64,000 nt of DNA from Mizugakiibacter sediminis (GTDB lineage: Bacteria > Pseudomonadota > Gammaproteobacteria > Xanthomonadales > Rhodanobacteraceae): positions 17,657-81,656 of the forward strand of contig NZ_DF970238.1 of NCBI RefSeq assembly GCF_000953855.2. The letters are read 5' to 3'. Position numbers and translations under genes: made by a program. Shown piece by piece: positions 40,837-49,532 of this stretch (position 1 is its first letter; every line of letters begins with the position of its first letter). The notes under the pieces were generated by a model that saw nothing but the letters and a program-made list of their open reading frames with translations, made no database searches and was not told the DNA's origin.

Positions 40837-41840
40837 CAGGACGCCAGCACCTTCACCAGCACCGCAGGCCGGTGACACATCGGCAGCGGGTTGGACTGGG
40901 TGTGAATGTCGGTGCCCCGGTCGAACTTGCGCGGCTCCTGCTTGGCGTAGAGCGGCTGTCCCAGCGTGTTCGCCGTCTCGTTGAAGTCAGCCGGAGCGAA
41001 GTAGGTGGCGAAGGTATCCACCGTGCCCAGCGGGAAGGCATGGCCTTCGCCGGCGGCAATGAAGCGGCGGACGTTGTCGTCGCCGTCGCTGGCCTCGCCC
41101 GAATATTCCTCGAAGGTGACGCCGCCGAAGGTGAAGCCCGAGCGCAGATCGGAGCGCAGCGCAACGCCGTCCTGCCAGCGCTCGTAAGCCGCGACGACCT
41201 TCTCGTGGCTGGTCAGCGCATCGAAGAATTCCTCGGACACCAGGCAGTGGACGCCGGTCATGCGCTCACCCTTGAGGTTTTTCTCGAGGTAGCGCTTGAG
41301 CTCCAGGCATTTCTTCTTGACGTCCGTGCCGGCGTTGCCCAGCTGGAAATTGATCACCTTGGGCGTGATCCCGAACAGATCGAACAGGTCGTAGAGCACG
41401 GAACCGTCGGCGTCGAGGATGACGCCCTTGAGCGCGCCGATGCGCAGGTGCTCGAGCGTGATCGCGTGCTTGTTGCGCATCGTCTGCAGGTGCTCGGCCA
41501 TGACCGAGGCCACGGTTTGCAGCTCGGTTTCCGAACCGAAGGCGCGGATACCCTGCACTTCCTCGGGCAGCACCACGTCGTCGTGCGGGATGTGCGGAAT
41601 GGCGAAGGAGCGCAGCTTGCGCTTGCCGTGTTTGCCCACAGTGCCGGGCGAGCCGACCGGCATCGTCGGCAGCAGCGTCAGGATGCCGTTTTTCTCCTCG
41701 ACAACCACGGAACGGAAGCGCACCGGCTTGGCCGGGAACAGCCCCATGCTCTCCATCAGCCCGTAGTTGTTGGGCAGGATGTTGATAGCGGCGGTCAGCG
41801 CCGACATCGAGAACGCGGGATTCTCGAAAACGTTGTTCAT
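40836..41840 (-). CDS. Major capsid protein (lambda gpE family)
   Basis: A 334-residue protein from the ATG at 41840. It begins MNNVFENPAFSMSALTAAIN and has KPVRFRSVVVEEKNGILTLL and AHRxFPLGTVDTFATYFAPA-type segments characteristic of the E family, including the KLDRGTDIHTQSNPLPM-like C-terminal loop. The HK97 fold is expected. It follows the decoration protein gene as in lambda. Confidence 0.92.
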   Translation of the reverse strand: MNNVFENPAFSMSALTAAINILPNNYGLMESMGLFPAKPVRFRSVVVEEKNGILTLLPTMPVGSPGTVGKHGKRKLRSFAIPHIPHDDVVLPEEVQGIRAFGSETELQTVASVMAEHLQTMRNKHAITLEHLRIGALKGVILDADGSVLYDLFDLFGITPKVINFQLGNAGTDVKKKCLELKRYLEKNLKGERMTGVHCLVSEEFFDALTSHEKVVAAYERWQDGVALRSDLRSGFTFGGVTFEEYSGEASDGDDNVRRFIAAGEGHAFPLGTVDTFATYFAPADFNETANTLGQPLYAKQEPRKFDRGTDIHTQSNPLPMCHRPAVLVKVLAS

Positions 41841-41842
41841 GG

Positions 41843-42220
41843 TCAGACTCCTTTGCGAACGAGGATACCGAGGCTCTTGAGCTGTGCGATGGCAGCCAGC
41901 TTTTCTGCGGCGGTGATGGCGGCTGGCCACGCCAGGGCGTGATCGGCGACGATGGCGTGACGGGCCAGCATCAGCCCGTCCTCACGGTCGATCAGCGTGG
42001 CGTCGACGGCCTGCATCAGCACGCCTGCGGCGTACTGACTGCCGTCGGTGGCCGAGGGGTCGATCTGCTTGACCTTGCCGGTGGCGGTCACCAGACCGAC
42101 TACCGCACCCAACGGCAGGTTCTGGCCTGCGCCGACGGTGACCTGATCGCGCGAGTAGAGATTGGGCGCTTCGTACTTCAGAAGATCGCCCAGGTTGAGG
42201 CCTTCGGTGATGACGGGCAT
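41843..42220 (-). CDS. Head decoration protein (lambda gpD family)
   Basis: A 125-residue protein from the ATG at 42220 (MPVITEGLNLGDLLKYEAPN). The later stretch YSRDQVTVGAGQNLPLGAVV followed by AAGVLMQAVDATLIDREDGL is the typical HDPD pattern. It forms trimers on the outside of the expanded capsid. It lies between the protease and capsid genes. Confidence 0.88.
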   Translation of the reverse strand: MPVITEGLNLGDLLKYEAPNLYSRDQVTVGAGQNLPLGAVVGLVTATGKVKQIDPSATDGSQYAAGVLMQAVDATLIDREDGLMLARHAIVADHALAWPAAITAAEKLAAIAQLKSLGILVRKGV

Positions 42221-42221
42221 A

Positions 42222-42545
42222 TCACTTCTCCTGTCCGGCGCGGGCACGGGCCGCCAGCACCAAGGGGTTGTCGTTGAGGGATTGCGTTGCCGTGGTGGCT
42301 GCGCTCGGTGTGATCAGGCTGTTGATCTCTTGCCCGGTGGCGCGCGCGGCCAGCAGATGGCCACGCACCGCCGATGGCGACGTACGTGTAGCCAGAAAAC
42401 CGGCGATGCGCTCAGGGCAGCCTGCCAGCGCACACAGCTCGGCGATTTCCTGCGCGTCCTCGATGGTCATCGGCGGGTGCGCGCCATCAGTGCGATCAGG
42501 ATCAGCGCCAACCCCAGGGTCAGCAGTGGTTCCGGGTTCATTCAT
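42222..42545 (-). CDS. Candidate scaffold protein from internal start (Nu3-like)
   Basis: In-frame ATG at 42545 inside the S49 gene, with CTGGAGCCTTTC upstream (GGAG, 6 nt before the ATG), would give a 107-residue protein identical to the protease C terminus (MNEPGTTADPGVGADPDR onward). Lambda makes Nu3 from gene C in just this way. Evidence is the start signal, the domain layout and the lambda precedent. Confidence 0.55.
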   Translation of the reverse strand: MNEPGTTADPGVGADPDRTDGAHPPMTIEDAQEIAELCALAGCPERIAGFLATRTSPSAVRGHLLAARATGQEINSLITPSAATTATQSLNDNPLVLAARARAGQEK

Positions 42546-43430
42546 GAAAGGCTCCAGTCGTGGTGGGTGAAGATGTCCCGACGCCGCAGTTGCAAGCGCC
42601 GGTGGGGGTGAAAGTGCGGCGGTGAGTTCGGCCAGCAGGTCGTCGAACGTGCCGACGGCATCCGCCAGTCCTACTGCGACGGCGTCCTGCCCGAAGAACA
42701 CGCCCGCTTCGGTGGCGCGCACCGCGTCACTGGTGAGCCCGCGATGGCTGGCCACGGTGTCGACGAACAAGCCGTAGATCCGATCCACCTCGCGCTTGAG
42801 AAACGCGTGGGCTTCGTCCGAGATCGGCTCGTGCGGGTTGAGGTCGTTCTTGCGCGCTCCGGCAAAGACGGTGGTGTAGCGGACGCCGTCCTTGGCGTCC
42901 TTCACCGACTGATCGGCGTGCATGGCAATGACGCCAATCGAGCCGACGCCGCCGGTGCGGGTGACAAAGAAGCGGCTCGCCGCCGACCCGATGGCGTAGG
43001 CCGCCGAGTACGCCATGTCATTGGCTAGCGCCCAGACCGGTTTGATCTGCGCGGCAGCACGCACGCGGTCGGCGAGATCGAACACACCACCGGACTCACC
43101 GCCCGGGCTATCGATGTCGAGCACGATGGCCGCCACCGACGGATCAGCGATGGCGCTGTCGAGCTGACGGGCAATGTCCTGATAGCTGGTCAAGCCAGAG
43201 GCGGCATCCAGCCCCACTGTTCGCCGCACCAGCGTGCCATAGATCGGCAGGACGGCGATGCCCGCATCCGGTGCGGGTGGACTGCGCGTAGCAGGTGAAG
43301 GAAGTGGCGTGCCGTTATCCGTCAACCCGATGCGTGGCCCCAGTACGGCGAGGATCACCTCGAGTTTCGGGCGATGAATCAGCAGCGGCGCGCCAAAGAT
43401 ACGCGCCGCCATATGCGGTAGCAGGGTCAT
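42222..43430 (-). CDS. S49 head maturation protease (lambda gpC-like) with C-terminal scaffold region
   Basis: A 402-residue protein from the ATG at 43430. The S49/SppA domain has VLDIDSPGGESGG (residues 104-116), the catalytic Ser at 142 in MAYSAAYAIGS, and a Lys at 194 in GARKNDLNPHEP. The C-terminal 107 residues (from M at genomic 42545) form a separate acidic and helical unit resembling the lambda Nu3 scaffold, with a GGAG ribosome-binding site before that internal ATG. It should cleave scaffold and capsid or portal proteins during head maturation. Confidence 0.88.
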   Translation of the reverse strand: MTLLPHMAARIFGAPLLIHRPKLEVILAVLGPRIGLTDNGTPLPSPATRSPPAPDAGIAVLPIYGTLVRRTVGLDAASGLTSYQDIARQLDSAIADPSVAAIVLDIDSPGGESGGVFDLADRVRAAAQIKPVWALANDMAYSAAYAIGSAASRFFVTRTGGVGSIGVIAMHADQSVKDAKDGVRYTTVFAGARKNDLNPHEPISDEAHAFLKREVDRIYGLFVDTVASHRGLTSDAVRATEAGVFFGQDAVAVGLADAVGTFDDLLAELTAALSPPPALATAASGHLHPPRLEPFMNEPGTTADPGVGADPDRTDGAHPPMTIEDAQEIAELCALAGCPERIAGFLATRTSPSAVRGHLLAARATGQEINSLITPSAATTATQSLNDNPLVLAARARAGQEK

Positions 43431-43440
43431 TGAAAAACCT

Positions 43441-44928
43441 TCAGGGGGGCGACGGATTGCTGTCGGTCGCCTGTGAGTTGGGTTCGGCGCTGCCGCCATC
43501 CTTGGAGGTGCGGCGCGGATCGGAGTCGAAGATCAGGCCAAGTTCATCGGCTCGCTGGTTATCCAAGGCGATCTCGCGGTCAACGTCCTCGGCATCCATG
43601 CCGAACGCCGAGATGGCTTCCGAGCGCGACATCAAGCCCGCGCGGATCGCCAGCAGCATCGCCTTGAATTCCTTCTCGGGATCGACCCATTGCCAGCCCT
43701 GCGGAATCCATTTGCAGGCGATGTAGTCACGCCGATGTCTGGCATAGCCTGGCGCCGTGAGGCTGCCGGACAGCACTGCTTGATCGAGCCAGGCATTCCA
43801 GACCGGGCGACACAGCTGATGCACCAGAACGCCATGCTGAATAGCTTCGGTGCGACGGCGGAACTCCAGCATTCCGGCGCGGATCGAGGAGTAATTGACG
43901 CCGGAAAGATCACCGGTCAGCTGCTCGTAGGTCACGCCAATGGCGGCGGCGACCGCGCGAAACTGCGCGCGCAGAAATTCGCCGTAGCTGCCACCCACGT
44001 CGGCGGGATCGGAGAACTTCACGTCCTCGCCGGGTTCCAGGATTTGCAGCGTCCCGGGCTCCATTCCCGCCAGCGCGATGCCTGCATCGTTGGCCACGCC
44101 TTCACCCAGCAGGTTGTCCTCGGGAGACAGGCGCGTGATGAAGCCGGCGAACATCGCGGCGGTTTTCTTGCGCACGAGCTCGGCGTCGTCGTACTGGTCG
44201 AGTTCGTTGAGTTTCACCAGGGCGCGCGCCAGCCACGGCTCGCCCCGGATCTGTCCGGGGCGCAGCACGCGGTACAGGTGCATGATCTCGGCCGCCGGCA
44301 CGCGCACCGTGTCCTGGCCGCCTTGTCCGGACATCGGGGAAAGCCGGCCGTCCTCCGGATGCGAGCGGTACAGGTGATACGCCACCCGCCGCCCCATCGA
44401 ATCGAATTCGATACCGGAGCGCACGACATTGCCGGACGGCAGTTCCGTGTTGAGATTCAGTGGCAGGTGTTCGGCCTCGAGCAACTGCAGCTGCAGCGGC
44501 ACGACCAGACCGTCCTCGGGGCGGCGGGGGCGCAACCGGATCAGACATTCACCCCCTTCGCACATCGCCCGGGCAGCCAGCGCCTGCAGGCCGTAGAAAT
44601 CGGTCTGCCCGCTGGCGTCGGCCTGCTCGGTCCAGTCGCGCCACAGCGCTTGCACGTCAGCGCGGAAGGTTTCGTCCTTGGCCATCGACTGCGGCTTGAT
44701 GCCGGTGCCGACTGCGTTGGACACGAAGGCTTCGATTCCGGCGTTGGCCCAGGCGTTGCGGCGCACCAGGTCACGCGATTTCACACGCAGCTCGTGGGAG
44801 GTCGCCAGCATGGCGGCCACGGCGCCCGGATTGCCAGGCATCCACGCAAGGGATCGCCGCCCGCGTCCGGCTGCTTCGTGAACAGGTGACGTGCCGAACA
44901 GGCTGCGGATTTTGGAATACCACGCCAT
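43441..44928 (-). CDS. Portal protein (lambda gpB family)
   Basis: A 495-residue protein from the ATG at 44928 (MAWYSKIRSLFGTSPVHEAA); the longer open frame upstream is out of register with the gpW gene. The core includes RRNAWANAGIEAFVSNAVGT, LIRLRPRRPEDGLVVPLQLQ, the VRVPAAEIMHLYRVLRPGQI segment and the SGVNYSSIRAGMLEFRRRTE helix, all typical of lambda portal proteins. The C terminus is Pro/Ser-rich. It forms the DNA entry ring at one capsid vertex. Confidence 0.92.
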   Translation of the reverse strand: MAWYSKIRSLFGTSPVHEAAGRGRRSLAWMPGNPGAVAAMLATSHELRVKSRDLVRRNAWANAGIEAFVSNAVGTGIKPQSMAKDETFRADVQALWRDWTEQADASGQTDFYGLQALAARAMCEGGECLIRLRPRRPEDGLVVPLQLQLLEAEHLPLNLNTELPSGNVVRSGIEFDSMGRRVAYHLYRSHPEDGRLSPMSGQGGQDTVRVPAAEIMHLYRVLRPGQIRGEPWLARALVKLNELDQYDDAELVRKKTAAMFAGFITRLSPEDNLLGEGVANDAGIALAGMEPGTLQILEPGEDVKFSDPADVGGSYGEFLRAQFRAVAAAIGVTYEQLTGDLSGVNYSSIRAGMLEFRRRTEAIQHGVLVHQLCRPVWNAWLDQAVLSGSLTAPGYARHRRDYIACKWIPQGWQWVDPEKEFKAMLLAIRAGLMSRSEAISAFGMDAEDVDREIALDNQRADELGLIFDSDPRRTSKDGGSAEPNSQATDSNPSPP

Positions 44929-44930
44929 GT

Positions 44931-45152
44931 TCAGAACCCTTTGCCGGTGGTGACCCGGATCTGGCGTGGCGCGCCAGGCCACAGTCCGGTGTCCACGGCC
45001 TGCTCGAAGAGGTCGCGCTTGACCGCGCGAATGGCGGCCTGGAGTTCCTCGACGCTGCGGTACTCGACGGTCTTGTCGCCGAAGGTCACGCGCTTTTCGC
45101 CCTTGACCAGCGCCGCTTCCAGTGCGTCGAGGTGTGCTTGTGTGTAGGCCAT
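44931..45152 (-). CDS. Head-tail joining protein gpW
   Basis: A 73-residue protein (MAYTQAHLDALEAALVKGEK, then VTFGDKTVEYRSVEELQAAI), the two-helix plus hairpin layout of gpW. It ends just before the portal gene as in lambda, where W precedes B. It stabilises the packaged head and allows tail joining. Confidence 0.9.
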   Translation of the reverse strand: MAYTQAHLDALEAALVKGEKRVTFGDKTVEYRSVEELQAAIRAVKRDLFEQAVDTGLWPGAPRQIRVTTGKGF

Positions 45153-45544
45153 CAGCGGTACACCGTGAGGTTGATTTCTGATGAATCAGAAAACGACGCT
45201 GAGGTCGTCGCGCAACTGATGTCGACGAACTGGGCGGTCTTCTGGTCGGTGCTGGATCGCACGATGGCGATGCGCTGCGTGCCGCTGTTGGTGCTGCTGC
45301 GGGCAAGCGCCGTCCAGCAATAGTTGGCGTCGGGCATGGCAACGGCGAAGGTCACGCGGTAGCGACCCGCCGCCGTCCGGGTCACGCTGGCCACGTTGTG
45401 CGATGCACGCACGACGACCTGCGTGCCGACATAGCCGAAACACACCCACGCCCGGGCCACGCCGGGGTGGGTTGCGTCGATCTTGGTCTTGACCTCGAGT
45501 CCGACACGACTGGCCAACGCACTGATGCGCGATGCGAGGCTCAT
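45152..45544 (-). CDS. Phage structural protein inserted between terminase and gpW, second of two
   Basis: A 130-residue protein that begins MSLASRISALASRVGLEVKT. The N terminus shares its pattern (MSLAxRIxxLxxRVxxE) with the next upstream gene. The rest is beta-rich with Ser/Thr (NVASVTRTAAGRYRVTFAVA, ANYCWTALARSSTNSG), like the head of a fibre or receptor-binding domain. It overlaps gpW by one base and the upstream gene by one base. I do not recognise the family. Confidence 0.65.
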   Translation of the reverse strand: MSLASRISALASRVGLEVKTKIDATHPGVARAWVCFGYVGTQVVVRASHNVASVTRTAAGRYRVTFAVAMPDANYCWTALARSSTNSGTQRIAIVRSSTDQKTAQFVDISCATTSASFSDSSEINLTVYR

Positions 45545-46035
45545 CAGACCAGCGCACCCACAAAGACCGCGACGAAGTCTGTGTCGGTATTGCCGACATC
45601 GGTGGCTGCGACGGCACCGATGTTGCTGCGTGCCTGAAGTTGCTCGGCCACGGTCAGCGACTGCGCCGCATCGAAGCGCACACGGTTGTTGACGGCGGCC
45701 AGCAGCGCATCCAGACCACTGGTGCCGTTCTGCAGCAGTTGCTGGATCTCCAGCAGCGTGTCGTAGGCGTCGTCGGCGCCGCCCAGGATCTCGGCTTTGA
45801 GCGCGTCGAGCAGCGTGACGATCTTGCTCGAGGAATAGGTGGTGCTCGTGCTGATCTGTGCGTCATCGATGGCGCTGGATGCGGCAACGGCAGCCTGCAG
45901 TTCATTGATGGCCGCCACGAGATTCGACTTGTCAGTCGTGGTGAGGTTGGCCAGGTTGCCCGCCTTGGCGCGGACGTCGTTGAACTCCTGCGCGACGCGG
46001 ATGACCAGGCTTTCGATGCGAGTGGCGAGGGACAT
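45544..46035 (-). CDS. Phage structural protein inserted between terminase and gpW, first of two
   Basis: A 163-residue protein that begins MSLATRIESLVIRVAQEFND and continues with a helical fibre-like sequence (KSNLVAAINELQAAVAASSA, IQQLLQNGTSGLDALLAAVN) and a QARSNIGAVAATDVG segment found in tail fibre proteins. It is probably a small trimeric fibre or spike protein. It lies 17 bp after the large terminase and overlaps the next gene by one base. Confidence 0.7.
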   Translation of the reverse strand: MSLATRIESLVIRVAQEFNDVRAKAGNLANLTTTDKSNLVAAINELQAAVAASSAIDDAQISTSTTYSSSKIVTLLDALKAEILGGADDAYDTLLEIQQLLQNGTSGLDALLAAVNNRVRFDAAQSLTVAEQLQARSNIGAVAATDVGNTDTDFVAVFVGALV

Positions 46036-46052
46036 GTTTTCTCCTTGAGGTG

Positions 46053-48017
46053 TCAGGACAGCCAGCGGCTTTTGATCACGCGCCGACCGGTGTTGCGATT
46101 GCCAGAAACAGCGAGGCCACCGCGTTGGGTGGCCTCGTTGATCGATTCAGTAGGTGTTTCAAGGGCTGGCGGACTGGCCAGCCCCAGTTGTCGCTCCAGT
46201 TCCCGCCAGTGACGTTCCTCGAAGCGATCCAGACCCGCCGCCGATGCAGCCGCACGGGCGTAGACGTAGCAGTCGAGCGCCTCATTGCGCTCACGCATCT
46301 TTTGCCACTCACGCACCGGAAAGCCGTTGCGGTCGCGGCGGGTGATCAGTTGTTCCGCGCAGAGTTGCTGGATGAACTCAGCGTCGATCTTGGGCAGATG
46401 GACGAACCCGGCCGGGTAGGTCACCGTCACGCCGTCCTCGGCCACCTCCGCGCTCTTGCGCAGGTTGTTGTAGAACTCCAGCTTGGCGATGCTGACCGCC
46501 ACCGAGTACACCTTGATGCCCCGGCGCAGCTTCTTGCCACCCTGCGAGACATCGATGGCGGTCGGCGTGCCGATCAGGGCTGCACCACGAGCCACACCCT
46601 TGACCGCCATCACACGCGAATCGCGGCAAGCCCGCACGAAGGCGTAGGCCTCCTGCGTTGCAAACCCGGTATCCAGTGCAAAGCGGGCCAGCGGCATCGA
46701 TGCGCCCGAGGCATGCGTCCAGGTTTCGGCCAGCATTTCAGCAAGGCGCTTCCACACCGTGTCGCGGGCGGTGTCACCCATCAGCACGCGGTGCTCGATG
46801 AGCCAGGACTCCTTGCCGCGCCCAAAGGCCCAGATCGAGGCCTCGATGCGATCCTTCTGGACGTCGGCCGCACCCACCAACAGCAGGCCGCCCAGTGGAA
46901 CGGTGCCCACGGAATAGTCCTCGCGGCGCTCGACCAGCCGTTGCCAGTCGGGCGCTTCGCCTTCCTCGACCCAGGTCTCGCCCAGCTCGGTGTTCTTGAA
47001 AGTCTTGATCGCGGCGGCCGATCCCGACTCTTTACTGACGGCGGCTTCCCACGCAGCAGCGATCTCACGCCACGAACGCCAGCCCACCGGGCTGTACAGC
47101 GACGACAGATGAAAGCCTGCCGTCTTGGCGCTGTTCTTGTTCTCCGGGGCCATCGCGCGCCACTCACCGTGCTCCAACATCCACGTCTTATGGTGCTCGG
47201 CAATCGCGGTGTCACACGACTCGCAGAGGTAGGCGGCGGTCTCCGGTTGCCCTTTGTCCCAGCGCAGTTGCTCGAAGCGCAACCACTGTGGGTGGTTGCA
47301 GTGCGGGCACGGCACGAAGTAGCGACGTTGGTCGCTGGCCTCGTACTCGCGCTCAATGGCCGATGCCCCCGAAATCGTCGGCGTCGAGACGATGAAGATC
47401 TTGCGCCGCGCAAAGGTGCGCGTGCGCGCCTCGGCCAGCGAGATCGCATCGCCTTCACCCTCGACGTCCAGCGGATACCCGTCGACCTCGTCGAGAAACA
47501 GATACCGCACCGGCATCGAGCGCAAGCCCACCGCGCTGTTGGCCCCCGTCATCACCAGCACGCCGCCCCGGAACTCCTTAGCCAGGATGGTGTTGCCCGA
47601 GTCGCGCGAGCGTGCCGGGGCGATCAGTTCCGAGAGCACTGGCGACTCCTCGATCAGCGGGTCGATCCGCTGCTTGGAGTTGCGCTTGGCCATCTCCACC
47701 GTCGGCCATACCGCCATCATCGGCCCGGGTGCGTGGTGGATCACATAGCCGATCCAGTTCGATCCCATTTCGGTCGCGCCAAGCTGCGCGGCCTTCATGA
47801 ACACCACACGCTCGACCGGCGAGGTCGGCGACAGGCAGTCCATGATGGCCTTGAGGTACGGCGTGCGGCTGGTACGCCAGCGCCCTGGCTCGGCAGAGGC
47901 CTTGCTGGAGAGCATCCGGTGCCGATCCGCCCATTCGGACACGGTGAGCAGCGGATCGGGCGTCAGCCCGTCGCGCCACGCGCGTTCAATCTCGTCGGCG
48001 CCTTCGTAGTCATCCAT
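46053..48017 (-). CDS. Terminase large subunit (lambda GpA family)
   Basis: A 654-residue protein; the ATG at 48017 is chosen, two codons after a possible TTG. The packaging ATPase has KAAQLGATEM at residues 75-84 (atypical Walker A) and LFLDEVDGYP at 173-182 (Walker B). A zinc-ribbon-like pair FVPCPHCNHPQW and YLCESCDTA follows, and the nuclease domain lies in the second half (GAADVQKDRIEASIWAFGRG, LARFALDTGFATQEAYAFVR). It cuts concatemers and pumps DNA into heads. Confidence 0.93.
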   Translation of the reverse strand: MDDYEGADEIERAWRDGLTPDPLLTVSEWADRHRMLSSKASAEPGRWRTSRTPYLKAIMDCLSPTSPVERVVFMKAAQLGATEMGSNWIGYVIHHAPGPMMAVWPTVEMAKRNSKQRIDPLIEESPVLSELIAPARSRDSGNTILAKEFRGGVLVMTGANSAVGLRSMPVRYLFLDEVDGYPLDVEGEGDAISLAEARTRTFARRKIFIVSTPTISGASAIEREYEASDQRRYFVPCPHCNHPQWLRFEQLRWDKGQPETAAYLCESCDTAIAEHHKTWMLEHGEWRAMAPENKNSAKTAGFHLSSLYSPVGWRSWREIAAAWEAAVSKESGSAAAIKTFKNTELGETWVEEGEAPDWQRLVERREDYSVGTVPLGGLLLVGAADVQKDRIEASIWAFGRGKESWLIEHRVLMGDTARDTVWKRLAEMLAETWTHASGASMPLARFALDTGFATQEAYAFVRACRDSRVMAVKGVARGAALIGTPTAIDVSQGGKKLRRGIKVYSVAVSIAKLEFYNNLRKSAEVAEDGVTVTYPAGFVHLPKIDAEFIQQLCAEQLITRRDRNGFPVREWQKMRERNEALDCYVYARAAASAAGLDRFEERHWRELERQLGLASPPALETPTESINEATQRGGLAVSGNRNTGRRVIKSRWLS

Positions 48018-48019
48018 TG

Positions 48020-48595
48020 TCAATCCACCCGCGGGCGCAGCTCGCCCAACTCGATCAGGTGCTCACGCACGGCGGCCTCCAGCGCCACGTGCATCGTGTG
48101 CGGGTCGACGCCGAGCGTGGATGCCATCTGCCCGGACACGCGCGCCGGCCAGTTGAGCCAGGCGTCGCGCTCGATGCGCGCCAGCTTGAACACGTGCGCG
48201 ACCGCCTGCGCCCGGTCGACCAGTTCCCTTTTGCGGTGGGCCAGCTCCACCTTGTTGAGCTGGGCCTTGAGCACCTCGTTGACGGTACGCGCCTGCAGCA
48301 GCGAGGTGCCGCCCGCCGATAGCGGCGGCGTAGCGACCTCCGGCGTTTCACGAGGAGGCGGTGGCGTCGCCGGTTCTACGCGCACTTTCGTTGCAGGCGC
48401 CTTGTCGGCTGCTGCGGCCTTGCGCGGCTGCAACGTGTTTTGTGCCCACTGCGCGTCGGCCGCCTGCGGATCAATGGTGCCGTCGGGAAGCGGCGTGATG
48501 CGCCCGGTGTCGATGGCCTTCTTCACGGCCACGTGCGACACGCCACGGTGGCGCGCGTAGGCGCGAATCGAGAGCCCCATCGTCACCTTCTTCAA
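48020..48595 (-). CDS. Terminase small subunit (Nu1-like)
   Basis: A 191-residue protein with an N-terminal winged-helix HTH (SIRAYARHRGVSHVAVKKAI), a Pro/Ala-rich linker (about 55-100) and a C-terminal helical part (LNKVELAHRKRELVDRAQAV). It should recognise the cos/pac site on phage DNA. Its stop overlaps the region of the large subunit start. Upstream, on the other strand, the first accessory gene begins 96 bp away, so this is a divergent point. Confidence 0.88.
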   Translation of the reverse strand: MKKVTMGLSIRAYARHRGVSHVAVKKAIDTGRITPLPDGTIDPQAADAQWAQNTLQPRKAAAADKAPATKVRVEPATPPPPRETPEVATPPLSAGGTSLLQARTVNEVLKAQLNKVELAHRKRELVDRAQAVAHVFKLARIERDAWLNWPARVSGQMASTLGVDPHTMHVALEAAVREHLIELGELRPRVD

Positions 48596-48623
48596 TCATT
48601 TGTTCGTCATTCCTGCGTTTCGA

Positions 48624-48651
48624 GCTTGGCTTCACCGGCGAACAGCGCGTT
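48624..48651 (+). promoter_or_regulatory. Conserved leader element, copy 1
   Basis: GCTTGGCTT, seven variable bases (CACCGGC), GAACAGCGCGTT. The element ends 39 bp before the ATG at 48691 and is the first of three plus-strand copies in tandem. Confidence 0.8.
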
Positions 48652-48690
48652 CATCACGTCACGCCAACCATCCCTCGAGAGGAACACGCC

Positions 48691-48897
48691 ATGAGCCAGA
48701 TCGACACCATCCTCACCCTCATCGCCCAGAAGCATCTGGGCATCGACACCCTGCAAACCCGCCACGCCGACAGCCTGGACTTCCACGACACGGCAGTGTG
48801 GTGCCTCAAGGACGCGTTGGAAGCAGCCTTCCAGGCCGGCGTCGAATTTGCCGCATCGAACCCGAAGGCCAAGGACGCGGAAATCGCCAAGGACTGA
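48691..48897 (+). CDS. DUF6900-like accessory protein
   Basis: A 68-residue protein (MSQIDTILTLIAQKHLGIDT, LDFHDTAVWCLKDALEAAFQ) with a GAGAGGAA ribosome-binding site. The sequence fits the small DUF6900 family common on mobile elements of proteobacteria. It is read against the flow of the head genes and has its own leader, so it is likely a moron expressed in the lysogen. Function unknown. Confidence 0.75.
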   Translation: MSQIDTILTLIAQKHLGIDTLQTRHADSLDFHDTAVWCLKDALEAAFQAGVEFAASNPKAKDAEIAKD

Positions 48898-48909
48898 TCG
48901 GAAACCGAC

Positions 48910-48954
48910 GAAGCCAAGCAGAAATCGCTTGGCTTCACTCTTGAACAGCGCGTT
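48910..48954 (+). promoter_or_regulatory. Conserved leader element, copy 2, with hairpin
   Basis: GCTTGGCTT, CACTCTT, GAACAGCGCGTT (48927-48954), 36 bp before the ATG at 48991. The first block is the right arm of an AAGCCAAGC / GCTTGGCTT stem with a 7-nt loop (48911-48935), which could also act as a terminator for the preceding gene. Confidence 0.8.
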
Positions 48955-48990
48955 CATCACATCGTCATCACCACCCAGAAGGAGCAGCAA

Positions 48991-49512
48991 ATGACCACCG
49001 TCCAACTCACCCCGGCGCAACACGCCATCCTGGCATACGCCATCAACCACACCGCCGGCAAGATCGACTGGTTCCCCGACAACATCAAAGGCGGCGCACG
49101 CAAGAAGGTGCTCGACGGGATGTTCAACCGCGCCCTGATCACGCCCGACGGCGACGGGTGGTGTGTCGCCGCCGAGGGCTACGACGCCTTGGGAATGAAG
49201 CGCCCCACGATCCCGCAGCCGACGCCGGAAGTCGATGCCGAACTGGAGCAGGCTGTTGCCGCCGCCGAAGCGACGTGGACGCAAGCGCCGACAAAGGCCA
49301 AGCCGCGCACGCGCGACAACAGCAAGCAAGCCGAAGTGATCCGGATGCTGCAACGCCCCGAGGGCGCGACCATTGGCCAGATTTGCGCCGCCACCGGCTG
49401 GCAGGCGCACACGGTGCGCGGCACCTTCGCCGGGGCGTTCAAGAAGAAGCTGGGCCTGACCATCGTGTCGGACAAGCCGCAGGGCGGCGAGCGGGTCTAC
49501 CGCATTGCCTGA
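48991..49512 (+). CDS. DUF3489 domain accessory protein
   Basis: A 173-residue protein. The C-terminal DUF3489 block is clear: KQAEVIRMLQRPEGATIGQI, then CAATGWQAHTVRGTFAGAFK and KKLGLTIVSDK. It is a winged-helix-like fold expected to bind nucleic acid. The N-terminal half (LTPAQHAILAYAINHTAGKI) is another helical domain. GGAG lies just before the ATG. Found on many prophages and conjugative elements; function unknown. Confidence 0.85.
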   Translation: MTTVQLTPAQHAILAYAINHTAGKIDWFPDNIKGGARKKVLDGMFNRALITPDGDGWCVAAEGYDALGMKRPTIPQPTPEVDAELEQAVAAAEATWTQAPTKAKPRTRDNSKQAEVIRMLQRPEGATIGQICAATGWQAHTVRGTFAGAFKKKLGLTIVSDKPQGGERVYRIA

Positions 49513-49532
49513 TCAGAAAGATCGAGAAAGAG

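Noticed and set aside
46050-48560. 836-codon plus-strand frame opposite the terminase genes
   Set aside because: It is an antisense shadow of the terminase subunits, which have clear motifs; the frame has no domains.
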